Shown: positions 1 to 7,777 of the stretch, in pieces
Position numbering within the stretch: position 1 is the stretch's first letter
Layout: every line of letters starts with the position of its first letter
The notes under the pieces: model-generated
What the model was told of the DNA's origin: nothing
The model's input: the letters and a program-made list of their open reading frames with translations, nothing else
Database searches by the model: none
Translations under genes and position numbers: made by a program
DNA from: UBA1081 sp964495345
Lineage (GTDB): Bacteria > Bacillota > Clostridia > Oscillospirales > Acutalibacteraceae
NCBI GenBank assembly: GCA_964495345.1
Contig: CAZBVV010000020.1
Coordinates: forward strand, 1-23,710
Reading direction: 5' to 3'
DNA length: 23,710 nt

Positions 1-2
1 AA

Positions 3-389
3 GCCTATGATATGAACACACTTATCTCTATGGCGAGTGATTTGCATTATTATGGTGCAGATGAGAATTATGTCGATGATATTTTTTCAGAGATTGTTGC
101 GGAACGATTAAATTCACTTGAAAATTCGGTTGGCCATAATGTTAAAATTGATTATGAGATTACCGACTCATTTGAACTGCCGGAATATAAGATGGATGAG
201 CTTTTGAGTCAATTTGAATCATATGGCATTGATACAAGCGATATTAAGAGAATTATGCAGATTGAACTTTTGATTACAGCAAAGGGCAATAAAACTACTA
301 CTAAATACAATAGTGACGAACTTTTGCTTGTAAAAGAAAAGGGAGACTGGAAGGCTGTTTACACAGGTTATATGAATTACTTGTACTGA
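3..389 (+). CDS. C-terminal part of an unrecognised protein (5' end outside window)
   Basis: The frame is open to the left edge of the window, so the ATG at 12 need not be the true start. About 128 residues are visible. The visible part is acidic and soluble, with no membrane segment. Its end (ELLLVKEKGDWKAVYTGY) has the 'LVKE-G-W-KV' look of NTF2-like or YvbJ/TcaA-like extracellular domains of Firmicute lipoproteins; this is a resemblance only. It is the first visible gene of a plus-strand run, 38 nt ahead of the next gene with no terminator between. Function is not assigned. Confidence 0.6.
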   Translation, partial: AYDMNTLISMASDLHYYGADENYVDDIFSEIVAERLNSLENSVGHNVKIDYEITDSFELPEYKMDELLSQFESYGIDTSDIKRIMQIELLITAKGNKTTTKYNSDELLLVKEKGDWKAVYTGYMNYLY

Positions 390-427
390 TTGCTTATTAA
401 TTACATTAAAAAAGGAGATTTAAAATT

Positions 428-892
428 ATGGTTGCTTTTTTTTCTATCTTAACTATTATTATGGGATTTTTTACGGATTTAACATTCAGGTTGGGTTTCT
501 TTCCTTTGATTACAATTGTCGGAGGATTAATAATCTTAATCGGTTCCTTTTTCAGAAAAAGGACGATCAACATTATAACAACAAGCGTTGTTTTTGTGGC
601 GTACATATTATCCCATGGTTACATCTTTATAGATGAGATTGCAAGTCATATATCTTTATCAGATACGCGTCATTTGTTTCTGTGTTTAGTATTTATTTTA
701 CCTGCTGTTTTCCTTTTGGGTGCACTGTTATTTGCAGTAAAAGGAAAAAAGAATAAAGGCAAGAAAAGCAAAAAAATTAAGAATGAAGATAATTTTTGTC
801 CCAATTGCGGTACAAAGGCAGAAAAAGACACACAATTTTGCGGTTCTTGCGGAACAAGTTTTGCAAAAACCGGTGAGCAAATTATTAAGTAA
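428..892 (+). CDS. membrane protein with C-terminal zinc ribbon
   Basis: This is a 154-aa protein. Hydrophobic stretches lie at about residues 2-15, 22-42, 47-64 and 83-104, followed by a Lys-rich linker (105-119). A C-terminal zinc ribbon follows, with Cys124-x2-Cys127 and Cys138-x2-Cys141 (CPNCG...CGSCG), the pattern of the zinc_ribbon_2/DZR families. The ribbon should lie in the cytoplasm and could bind a partner. AAGGAG at 412-417 serves the ATG at 428. Such ribbon-membrane proteins are common beside LRR and TM2 proteins in gut Clostridia, but no specific function is known. The gene lies 20 nt ahead of the LRR protein gene. Confidence 0.8.
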   Translation: MVAFFSILTIIMGFFTDLTFRLGFFPLITIVGGLIILIGSFFRKRTINIITTSVVFVAYILSHGYIFIDEIASHISLSDTRHLFLCLVFILPAVFLLGALLFAVKGKKNKGKKSKKIKNEDNFCPNCGTKAEKDTQFCGSCGTSFAKTGEQIIK

Positions 893-916
893 GGAGAAAA
901 AGTGATTTTATTATGA
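891..916 (+). promoter_or_regulatory. SD plus four-codon mini-ORF overlapping the next start codon
   Basis: The only good SD (AAGGAG, 891-896) lies 16 nt from the ATG at 913, too far for normal use. It is 5 nt from a GTG at 902. That GTG opens a four-codon frame (V-I-L-L) ending in TGA at 914-916, which overlaps the ATG as ATGA. The arrangement would permit termination-reinitiation at the LRR gene. It is seen in the sequence; its function is inference. Confidence 0.35.
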
Positions 917-1839
917 AAAAATTTATATCTTTAATTTTATCAATTATTTCTTTAACTATGATAATGTCTTCATTTTCCGTTCAAGTTTATGCGAAAAGTG
1001 AAATAGCAGATAAAGATATTTTTGAGTATACTATACGAGAAAACGACGACATAGAAGGTGAAGATGATGTAGTTTATATTACAGGAGTAAAAGAAGATGT
1101 TGAAGGAGAACTTATTCTTCCTAAAAAAATATCAGGCGCTAAAGTTGGCTACATATGCAACGAAGCTTTTGCCGGTTGTAATAAATTAACAAGCATTATT
1201 TTGTCGCCTTATGTTTCAGTGATTGGTGATGGTGCATTTATTAATTGCACAAGCTTAAAAGAAATCACAATTCCTGACGGTGTTATTTGTATAGGTGATG
1301 GAGCGTTTAAGAATTGTATAAATCTTGAAAAAATATCCTCATATGATGGTTATCCCGTGTTCGATGATGATCCGTATTGGTGGAGTTCAGGTGTTTTTGA
1401 GGGATGTGAATCTTTGAAAACAATTGACTTGCCTGTTTTACTTGAAGAGTTAAATCATACTGTTTTTGCAGGTTGTACAAACCTCGAAACTGTTTATTTA
1501 CCATACTCTGTTAAGAAAATACAGGAAGGCACTTTTTATGATTGTGAAAACTTGACAGAAATTTATTTTGCCTCATCATTTCCACCAGAGATATATAATG
1601 CATATATCAACGAAAAAGCTATTCTTTATCATGATGATAGTTACGCATCAGAATGGACGGGGCTTTCAGAATATGGATACAATCTGCAAGTGTTTGACGT
1701 AACTTATAAGAATGCCCCCGAATGTTATGTGGATAAGTCTCCTGTCGGTTATATAGCGGTTGCTATTGGAGTCCTTGTCGCTGTAGTTGGAGTTGTCATA
1801 TTTGTAAGGTTAAAAAACAAAAAAAGTAGAACCAATTAA
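913..1839 (+). CDS. BspA-like leucine-rich-repeat (LRR_5) surface protein with C-terminal membrane anchor
   Basis: This 308-aa protein has a signal peptide (MKKFISLILS..., probable cleavage after VYA at about residue 27). It carries five or more LRR_5 repeats at about residues 70-220, of the type 'I-x-x-x-A-F-x-x-C-x-x-L-x-x-I-x-L-P' (EAFAGCNKL, GAFINCTSL, GAFKNCINL, GVFEGCESL, TVFAGCTNL, GTFYDCENL). Near the C terminus a hydrophobic helix (about 278-298) is followed by a basic tail (RLKNKKSRTN), so the repeats should be displayed outside the cell and held by the membrane. There is no LPXTG motif. BspA-type repeats are known in adhesion and surface binding. The ligand is unknown. Confidence 0.85.
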   Translation: MKKFISLILSIISLTMIMSSFSVQVYAKSEIADKDIFEYTIRENDDIEGEDDVVYITGVKEDVEGELILPKKISGAKVGYICNEAFAGCNKLTSIILSPYVSVIGDGAFINCTSLKEITIPDGVICIGDGAFKNCINLEKISSYDGYPVFDDDPYWWSSGVFEGCESLKTIDLPVLLEELNHTVFAGCTNLETVYLPYSVKKIQEGTFYDCENLTEIYFASSFPPEIYNAYINEKAILYHDDSYASEWTGLSEYGYNLQVFDVTYKNAPECYVDKSPVGYIAVAIGVLVAVVGVVIFVRLKNKKSRTN

Positions 1840-1883
1840 AAGCTAAACTTAGAATAATTTATAAAGATAAAGGATGGTTAATT

Positions 1884-2264
1884 ATGGAAACAAATAAGTA
1901 TATTGTAGAAGATGATTCTCAGATTTTTGATGCAGGCTTCGAAAGTAAATCAAATTACGACAAAGAAAGAGCCGAAATATTAGATGAATTAAAAAAATAC
2001 AGTAATAAAAGTATGATTTCTACAGTTGTGATTTGTATGCTTTTCGGTCATGTAGGGTTTCATCGTTTTGCTAATGGAAAAATAGGAACCGGTTTTCTCT
2101 ATATGTTTAGTTTAGGTTTATTTGGAATAGGTTGGATATATGATTTCATTAAGATAGTCTCAGGTAAATTTACCGATGCTAATGGTAAATTTATAAATGA
2201 TTCCAAGAAAATAAAACTTCAAATAGAACTTGATGAGCTGGACAGAAAGTATGCAGAGCGTTAA
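1884..2264 (+). CDS. TM2 domain protein
   Basis: This 126-aa protein has an acidic soluble N terminus (about 1-45). A TM2 domain (PF05154-like) at about 48-95 has two hydrophobic segments and the signature GHVGFHRFANGKIGTGFLY, matching the family's G-x-x-G-x-H-R-F-Y-x-G pattern, and ends in IGWIYDFIKI. A short charged tail (DELDRKYAER) follows. The SD AAAGGATGG lies at 1868-1876. TM2 proteins are small inner-membrane proteins of unresolved role, often encoded beside zinc-ribbon membrane proteins, as here. Confidence 0.85.
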   Translation: METNKYIVEDDSQIFDAGFESKSNYDKERAEILDELKKYSNKSMISTVVICMLFGHVGFHRFANGKIGTGFLYMFSLGLFGIGWIYDFIKIVSGKFTDANGKFINDSKKIKLQIELDELDRKYAER

Positions 2265-2285
2265 CTGATTGGGAGGAAAATCTAA

Positions 2286-3698
2286 ATGAATCCAAATCAA
2301 TTAATTTTAGATTTGCGAGCCTTGCAATATGACTATTCAGACTGCAAAGGTAACCACGGACCGATATTAAAACAGTTCACCGATATATTAAATCGTTATC
2401 AAAAAAACTATTATAAGTGGGAACCATTGACAAGTGAAGATTACGAAACACCGCAAGTAAAATATTCTTTGATATCGGAACTAATATTTATTGCTACAGT
2501 GAGTATTTTATTTGTCATTTTGTGCATTGCTTTTCATAGTGCTTTTTTTGCCGTTACATTTTATATTGTTGTAGGTATTGCATTATCAGTCAGAAGAGAT
2601 AATCCTGCATGGGCAGTATTAGTAATATCGCTTAATCTTGCGTTTATGTTTATTGGTGCAGTGTTGGAATATAATTTAAATATTGTACCGAAAATTATTT
2701 TTATTGGTGCATTAATTTTATATCTGTTTGCATCTGTGTCTAAACATTTCTCTGATGAAAATATGAAAAATGAACATAAATCAAATGTAAAAAACAAGAT
2801 GTTGCACTTGGAAAAACTAGAGAAAGAACTCTCCAACGACAGACAGAAGATGAATGAATTGTTGCCTTTATTGATTTTAGAATTTGAAGAAAAACTCAAA
2901 GAGAAAATAGCGAACAGCAATGAAGTAATTGATGAAACAGACTTGTCATGGTGCAATACTTTACCTGTTATATTCTGGTGGCAGATTTCTCCCCACGAGC
3001 TCAAGCAATTTGAAGAAAGTTACGTAGACAATATAAGCAGTGATGTTGTGTGGGAAACACGTTGGATAAATAGAACTAAGGGTAAGGAGTTTCCTGATGC
3101 CGGTTATGAATATTCACCTTTGATTGAAATAGCAGAAACATCAGAAGAACATAAACAGATTTATGATGAAACAAAAGACGAATTTCTTCAAGAAGATAAC
3201 GGAGCAGGAGTTTTTGATTTTATTTCTCGCGGAACAGCATCATCTATGGTAACAGAGACTTTTCAATACGAAGAATATCTTCATTCTGATTTTAACCGTT
3301 TTTCTAAAAAAATGCTTTGGGCAAGTGTTGGAAATGATATAGACGATGCTCGAAGAAAAGGTAAGATTACAGAAAGTCAGCATGCGTGTTTGAGTACTGA
3401 ATATATTTTTGCAAGCCCTGGAGTATATTCAAATATCGACGAAAAAGTTGAAAAAACAGGCACGAAATATCGTCAAATAAAATCAAGTACAAATATTTGG
3501 GTTGGTCAGATGTTGTTGGCAAATGACGATGAAGCTGATGGCATAGCTGTCGTTGATTATCGCTGTCAAATACCTCATCTGTTTAAAAACATTGAAGTAC
3601 TTAGCGATGTAAAGATAACAAGGATATTAGGAGATCCCGTCAGTCGAAATCCAATGGTTATGGCAAAATTTCATAAAGTTTGTGAATTTTGCAGATAA
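2286..3698 (+). CDS. four-TM membrane protein with coiled coil and large unknown C-terminal domain
   Basis: This 470-aa protein is not recognised. It has a soluble N-terminal region (1-60) and four predicted membrane helices at about 62-82, 84-104, 108-126 and 133-152. A charged helical or coiled-coil stretch (about 165-212) is followed by a 250-residue cytoplasmic domain. That domain is rich in Trp and acidic residues (SWCNTLPVIFWWQISP, WETRWINRTKG) and ends in CEFCR. No signal peptide and no known enzyme motif are seen. The SD GGGAGG at 2271-2276 supports the start. It lies 21 nt from each neighbour, so it is probably cotranscribed with the TM2 and DUF285 genes. Confidence 0.7.
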   Translation: MNPNQLILDLRALQYDYSDCKGNHGPILKQFTDILNRYQKNYYKWEPLTSEDYETPQVKYSLISELIFIATVSILFVILCIAFHSAFFAVTFYIVVGIALSVRRDNPAWAVLVISLNLAFMFIGAVLEYNLNIVPKIIFIGALILYLFASVSKHFSDENMKNEHKSNVKNKMLHLEKLEKELSNDRQKMNELLPLLILEFEEKLKEKIANSNEVIDETDLSWCNTLPVIFWWQISPHELKQFEESYVDNISSDVVWETRWINRTKGKEFPDAGYEYSPLIEIAETSEEHKQIYDETKDEFLQEDNGAGVFDFISRGTASSMVTETFQYEEYLHSDFNRFSKKMLWASVGNDIDDARRKGKITESQHACLSTEYIFASPGVYSNIDEKVEKTGTKYRQIKSSTNIWVGQMLLANDDEADGIAVVDYRCQIPHLFKNIEVLSDVKITRILGDPVSRNPMVMAKFHKVCEFCR

Positions 3699-3719
3699 AA
3701 TCAAAGAAAGGACGTCAAT

Positions 3720-5591
3720 ATGAAAAAAATTACCATATGGTTATTAATATGCTTAATAATTTTCTCTTTATGTGCATGTGGCAGCGAAAACAGTGAAGAT
3801 ACGCAAATTAACTCACCTGAAACAACTTTAACTGAGGAAAGCAATTCACTTTCAAGTTCCGAAGCTGCATATATTTACAATAAAGCTTATTCCTTGGCGG
3901 CAACATGGTTCGATTTTTATAATGAATATTGGAATCAGGAGGATTCTTTTGTTGAAACGAACGGATATGAATATTTTGCGATTAATCACGAAACCATAAA
4001 TTCTGTTGCGACACTAAAGGATTACTTATGTGAATTTTTCTCGGAAAATTTGGTTGATTCTGTAATTGGTGAAGCATATTTAGATAGAGAAGGGAAACTC
4101 TATCAGCGTTGTTACTCAGTCGGCGATCATTTGCCTACATATTATCTGAATTTCACGAAAGCGGATTTTACCTCCGAAGATGAAGAAAAGACTACTTATA
4201 ATATTACCGTAACATATCGTTATGATGAAGATCTTTTGGGTGATGGAAATCCGGAAAAGAACGAAACTGTGAATATATCATACGTTCAAGAAAACGGAAA
4301 TTGGGTTATTGATAATCATTTTAGATGTACACTATATGCTCCATACGAATGGGATGGAAAAAGTGTTGCTACAGATGAAGACGCAAGTAATGAAGAAAAT
4401 TTCGATAATTCAACTGGAAAAATTGTAACCGAAACATCAGATAATGTTATGATGGCTTTTTATAACGAAGAAGCAGAAGAATTCAGTGAAAAACTGTTTT
4501 CAAACTGGGCAAGTAGTACTACCATAGTTGAGTTTGAAAAAAGCTATCCATCAGATTTAGTTTTAACAAATGATATTTCTGATGTTAAGTTAGATTCTTC
4601 TTATGCATTGGATATATCGGAATCCGGTGACGGTAGTGTTGTAGCATATCTTACAACCGATAAAACTGATATTATTCTACATATTGCCGGAAAAGACGGA
4701 GTTGTAATGGCAAATGAAAATTCTTATGGTGTATTTTGGTATAATTGGGCTGAAACAAGCGAATTCGCAAAATCGCTCATAAAAGAAATTCGGTTTAACG
4801 ATTGTTTCAACACTTCAAAGGCTACTACAATGAAGCAGATGTTCAACACATGTAAGGCGTTGACAAAATTAGATCTGTCCGGTTTTGATACATCTAATGT
4901 TACAGATATGTCATCGATGTTTGATGGCTGCAAAAACTTAACTGATTTGAATCTTTCAAATTTCAATACTGAAAAAGTTACCAGCATGTTGTCGATGTTT
5001 GAAGGCTGTAAAAGCTTAAACAATTTGAACCTATCGAGTTTCAATACTGAAAAACTTACTAATATGTATGCAATGTTTTCTGAATGTGAATCTTTGACAG
5101 CGTTGAATCTATCTAAATTTATTACATCTAATGTTACAACTATGTATGCTCTTTTTAATGAATGCAAATCCTTAGTATTTTTAGATATATCTAATTTTGA
5201 CACATCCAAAGTAACGGATATGGGATTTATGTTTGCTTATTGCGAGGCTATAACTTCTTTAGATTTATCAAATTTCTGCACATCTAATGTAACTACTATG
5301 AAAACTATGTTCTATAATTGTAGATCGTTAACATCTATAGATGTATCAAGTTTTGACACTTCTAATGTAATTAATTTTAGTAACATGTTTAATTCATGTG
5401 CTGCATTAACTACCCTCGATGTTTCTAATTTTGATACTTCAAAATGTGATAACATCAGCCTTGGTTCAAGGAGAAGCGTATTTGAAGGCTGTTATGACAC
5501 TGAAATTATATATAACGGTCAGGTTTACAAATATGGACAAATTCCAGATTTATATAAATTAGAAGATGATTTCTTTAATGTTGAAGATTAA
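3720..5591 (+). CDS. lipoprotein with nine DUF285 (BspA-type) leucine-rich repeats
   Basis: This 623-aa protein has a lipoprotein signal (KKITIWLLICLIIFSL) and a lipobox LCAC with the lipidated Cys at about residue 20. A Ser/Thr/Glu-rich linker follows, then a mixed alpha/beta domain (about 45-205) ending 'YVQENGNWVIDNHF', reminiscent of NTF2-like lipoprotein domains. From about 360 to 590 there are nine near-regular 26-residue units of the form F-D-T-S-N-V-T-D-M-x-x-M-F-x-x-C-x-x-L-x-x-L-D-L-S-x, the DUF285 'surface protein 26-residue repeat'. It should be displayed on the outer face of the membrane. The SD AAAGGACG lies just ahead of the start. It is the last gene of the run and is followed by a terminator. 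Confidence 0.85.
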   Translation: MKKITIWLLICLIIFSLCACGSENSEDTQINSPETTLTEESNSLSSSEAAYIYNKAYSLAATWFDFYNEYWNQEDSFVETNGYEYFAINHETINSVATLKDYLCEFFSENLVDSVIGEAYLDREGKLYQRCYSVGDHLPTYYLNFTKADFTSEDEEKTTYNITVTYRYDEDLLGDGNPEKNETVNISYVQENGNWVIDNHFRCTLYAPYEWDGKSVATDEDASNEENFDNSTGKIVTETSDNVMMAFYNEEAEEFSEKLFSNWASSTTIVEFEKSYPSDLVLTNDISDVKLDSSYALDISESGDGSVVAYLTTDKTDIILHIAGKDGVVMANENSYGVFWYNWAETSEFAKSLIKEIRFNDCFNTSKATTMKQMFNTCKALTKLDLSGFDTSNVTDMSSMFDGCKNLTDLNLSNFNTEKVTSMLSMFEGCKSLNNLNLSSFNTEKLTNMYAMFSECESLTALNLSKFITSNVTTMYALFNECKSLVFLDISNFDTSKVTDMGFMFAYCEAITSLDLSNFCTSNVTTMKTMFYNCRSLTSIDVSSFDTSNVINFSNMFNSCAALTTLDVSNFDTSKCDNISLGSRRSVFEGCYDTEIIYNGQVYKYGQIPDLYKLEDDFFNVED

Positions 5592-5658
5592 AGTTAGTAC
5601 AAGTTCTTGAACGGCATATAGATTGAAAAATAAAAAATTTAATGATTAAAATACAAAA

Positions 5659-5695
5659 CCCCTTTCTTCTTGGTTTGAAGATAAAGGGGATTTTT
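5659..5695 (+). terminator. rho-independent terminator after the surface-protein gene run
   Basis: The arms are CCCCTTT (5659-5665) and AAAGGGG (5683-5689), extended inside by CTTC/GAAG with a 2-nt bulge. TTTTT follows at 5691-5695. The reverse strand also ends in a T-rich run, so it may work in both directions and also close the minus-strand TnpV remnant. Confidence 0.75.
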
Positions 5696-5696
5696 G

Positions 5697-5831
5697 TTAA
5701 TAGATAAGAACATTGCGATATCTTAAATTTTTTTGAAGAGTCACATTTGCTTCTTCGGGTGGCATGATAAGGTTCAGGATTAGAAAGTCGCCAACTTGGC
5801 GGTATTGGATTATGTTTTTTGTTTGACACAA
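5697..5831 (-). pseudogene. remnant of transposon-encoded protein TnpV
   Basis: Read from TTG at 5831 (4 nt after AGGAGG at 5836-5841) to TAA at 5697, the frame gives 44 residues. They include QYRQVGDFLILNLIMPPEE, then ANVTLQKNL. This matches the start of the TnpV family ('Y-R-x-V-G-D-Y-L-I-P-N-L-x-x-P-x-E-E-x-x-x-L'), as I remember it. TnpV proteins are usually about 110-130 aa, so the C-terminal two thirds are missing: after 'VTL' the expected 'GKWGMLRK' is replaced by a short unrelated end. A GTG at 5829 opens another frame with a well-placed SD, but its translation has no family signature. TnpV is an accessory gene of Tn4451/CTn-like elements. The identification comes from motif memory, not a search. 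Confidence 0.6.
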
Positions 5832-5900
5832 TAAACCTCCTATAACTTGGTATTTATTCTACCTTATAATAAGAGATTAGTCGAATGTGTAGATGCTTAC

Positions 5901-5939
5901 AAAAGAAAAAACCAAGAAAGATTTTACTCTCTCTTGGTT
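5901..5939 (-). terminator. minus-strand rho-independent terminator
   Basis: AACCAAGAAAGA (5910-5921) pairs with TCTCTCTTGGTT (5928-5939) with one mismatch and a 6-nt loop. On the minus strand the stem is followed by TTTTCTTTT. It would end minus-strand transcription coming from 5976-6240, where only remnants are now visible. This fits a decayed mobile element. Confidence 0.6.
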
Positions 5940-5975
5940 GCTTCTTTTCCTTCTGCAATGCACGGTATCTAATGA

Positions 5976-6026
5976 CTATTTTAATAAACTGTCCTTAGCA
6001 ATCTCATACATCAGCTTGTCGGATTT
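5976..6026 (-). pseudogene. possible remnant of a small mobile-element ORF
   Basis: On the minus strand, 6026 to 5976 reads KSDKLMYEIAKDSLLK and then TAG. A TAA at 6027-6029 lies just ahead in frame. 'DKLMYEIAxxxLLxxGLI' resembles the N terminus of small SHOCT-like or helical proteins of Clostridia integrative elements. Only 16 residues support it, so this is a weak call that gains support mainly from the adjacent TnpV remnant and minus-strand terminator. Confidence 0.25.
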
Positions 6027-6029
6027 TTA

Positions 6030-6134
6030 TTTATGTCCGCAGGACATAACTTCGTTACGAGCAAAACGAGTACTTCATTTTACTGCTTGCAGTAAACTTC
6101 ATTGTCTGTTTGCGGACATAAACGAATGAAGTTA
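6030..6134 (+). repeat. nested palindromic element
   Basis: TTTATGTCCGCA (6030-6041) is exactly inverted at 6111-6122 (TGCGGACATAAA). The inverted repeat continues loosely as TAACTTCGTT versus AACGAATGAAGTTA. Inside are a 7-bp hairpin TATGTCC/GGACATA (6032-6048) and an 8-bp hairpin TTTACTGC/GCAGTAAA (6079-6096), plus three ACTTC(G/A)TT copies. It could be a MITE-like or structured-RNA remnant. No coding is evident here. Confidence 0.5.
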
Positions 6135-6195
6135 CCCTGACGGGCAAAGGGAATAGTTTTATGCAATCTCCCCTGCTCTCAAAAGCAATTGACGA

Positions 6196-6224
6196 TTGCA
6201 TTATTTATTCTATAGTGATATAAT
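6196..6224 (+). promoter_or_regulatory. sigma-A-type promoter for MFS-GH20 operon
   Basis: TTGCAT (6196-6201) and TATAAT (6219-6224) are separated by 17 bp and lie 32 nt ahead of the MFS start. The -35 lies in the right arm of an 8-bp inverted repeat, ATGCAATC (6161-6168) / GATTGCAT (6194-6201), which could be an operator. Confidence 0.55.
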
Positions 6225-6256
6225 TAAATTAGTATATTAATATGGGGGGAATAAAA

Positions 6257-7711
6257 ATGAAAACTAAAGTACTCACTCCTGAAAAGTCTCAAAGGCTTCG
6301 CTTAAAAAGAGAAAAAGAAATCAGAAAATGGGAAAAGGAAAAAGCCAGACCTCAGAGTTCTTTTTATATGTCTTTTCTGGTGTTCATAATCTGTGTTGTT
6401 TATGTCACCGATGAAATTGCATCACAAATCGGTACACTTATGAAAACAGAAATAGCAACAGACTTGCTTGCAAAATACGGCGAAAGCTCAATCGGACTTT
6501 TGGATATTGCGGTTATGGTTTCAATTCCGTTTTCACTGCTTTCACTTTTCTACAAGCCTTTAGCAGACCGTTACGGAAGAAAGCTTTTTTTGATTATCAA
6601 CACTTTCGGTATGTCGGTTGCAATGTTTATAATATTCCTTTCAGGCAATCTTTACCTTTATCTCATAGGTGTCTGCATTATGTCGTTCTTTGTTCCGCAC
6701 GATATGCAGGTTGTGTACATAATGGAAACCGCACCGCCTAAATACAGAGCAACAATGTATTCTGTTGTCAAAGCCATTGCGACCTTCGGAATTATGCTTA
6801 TCCCTTTATTCCGCCGTATTTTTATGACAGATGTATCGCAGTGGAGAATGGTTTATCTTATTCCTGCTGTTATGGGTATGGTGATTTCATTTATTGCATT
6901 GATTTTCACAAAAGAAACCGATGCTTTTATAGACTCCCGTCTGCATCATCTCAGAATGACAGATGAAGAAAGAGAACAAGAAAAGCTTAAAAAGGACTCA
7001 CAAGGTGCACAGGGTGGATTTATTGCTGCCGTTAAATTTGTTGCTCATCACAAGCAGCTCAAGTGGCTTTATGTTACGGTTGCACTCAGCACTGTAGGTG
7101 TGCTTATCACGATGCACTACCAAACAATTATTTCTTACGGTTATGCAGAAAATTATCTCTCACAAGGACTTTTTACTTCTTTAGAGGAAGCACTTAACAG
7201 TGTGGCAGTCAATGAGGTTACCTCGGCATTATTCTTATTCCCTATAGGCAGCGGACTTGCACAGTTAGCTCACGGCTTTATCTCAGACAAATGGGGCAGA
7301 AAATGCTCATCTATTGTTGTGACCGTTATTACTGTTATTTCCCTCATTTTGTTCTCACTCGGCTCAAAACAGGCTTGGTCTCCGTATATTGTAGGCTTAT
7401 TCAGCGGTGCAAGTGTCGGTGCGTTCTGGAGCTGTGGTGACATTATCGCTCTTATGGTCAGCGAATCTGCTCCTACTAATCTGCGTTCTTCGATTATTTC
7501 AACACAATTGATTGCAATGGGTTTCGGATATGTTATAGCATACGGAGTAGGCTTACCGCTGATTACGGCACTCGGCAACTCTGCGATATCAAAAATTGTG
7601 CTTTGCCTGGCTTTACCCGGATTACTCCTTTCTCTTATTGTTCTCATAACAAAGGTTAAAGAAACAAAGGGAGCAAATCTTCAAAATGTTACGGGCTCCG
7701 AGTGGGATTGA
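6257..7711 (+). CDS. MFS transporter
   Basis: This is a 484-aa major facilitator superfamily permease. A very basic, charged N-terminal cytoplasmic region (KSQRLRLKREKEIRKWEKEK) precedes about 12 hydrophobic helices. The loop signature DRYGRK (A-motif type, between TM2 and TM3) is repeated as SDKWGRK in the second half, as expected from the two six-helix halves. ATG 6257 is chosen over the ATG at 6242 because GGGGGGA (6244-6250) is correctly spaced only for 6257. The gene is followed after 66 nt by a GH20 hexosaminidase gene with no terminator between, so uptake of a sugar or amino-sugar product is a reasonable inference. The substrate cannot be read from the sequence. Confidence 0.85.
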   Translation: MKTKVLTPEKSQRLRLKREKEIRKWEKEKARPQSSFYMSFLVFIICVVYVTDEIASQIGTLMKTEIATDLLAKYGESSIGLLDIAVMVSIPFSLLSLFYKPLADRYGRKLFLIINTFGMSVAMFIIFLSGNLYLYLIGVCIMSFFVPHDMQVVYIMETAPPKYRATMYSVVKAIATFGIMLIPLFRRIFMTDVSQWRMVYLIPAVMGMVISFIALIFTKETDAFIDSRLHHLRMTDEEREQEKLKKDSQGAQGGFIAAVKFVAHHKQLKWLYVTVALSTVGVLITMHYQTIISYGYAENYLSQGLFTSLEEALNSVAVNEVTSALFLFPIGSGLAQLAHGFISDKWGRKCSSIVVTVITVISLILFSLGSKQAWSPYIVGLFSGASVGAFWSCGDIIALMVSESAPTNLRSSIISTQLIAMGFGYVIAYGVGLPLITALGNSAISKIVLCLALPGLLLSLIVLITKVKETKGANLQNVTGSEWD

Positions 7712-7777
7712 TTTAGGTCGACGATAGCAATCCTAACAACATTTTACGGATGATTTAATTTATTAAGAGGTACAGTT

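Noticed and set aside
4724..5209. 161-codon minus-strand frame with repeats
   Set aside because: Its repeats mirror the 78-bp DUF285 repeats of the coding strand.
4804..5490. Tandem 78-bp repeats considered as a CRISPR or DNA satellite
   Set aside because: The period is 26 codons and the pattern is at protein level (DUF285); there are no spacers.
5740..5815. Possible tRNA-like fold with GGTTCAGGATT
   Set aside because: No acceptor stem or anticodon arm; the stretch is explained by the TnpV remnant.
5575..5829. Minus-strand 84-codon frame from GTG with a good AGGAGG
   Set aside because: It runs through the terminator hairpin and its translation has no family signature. The overlapping frame from TTG 5831 carries the TnpV signature and stops just before the terminator.
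5893..6129. Plus-strand 78-codon ORF in the scar region
   Set aside because: No SD; it spans a terminator hairpin and the palindromic element, and reads antisense to the element remnants.
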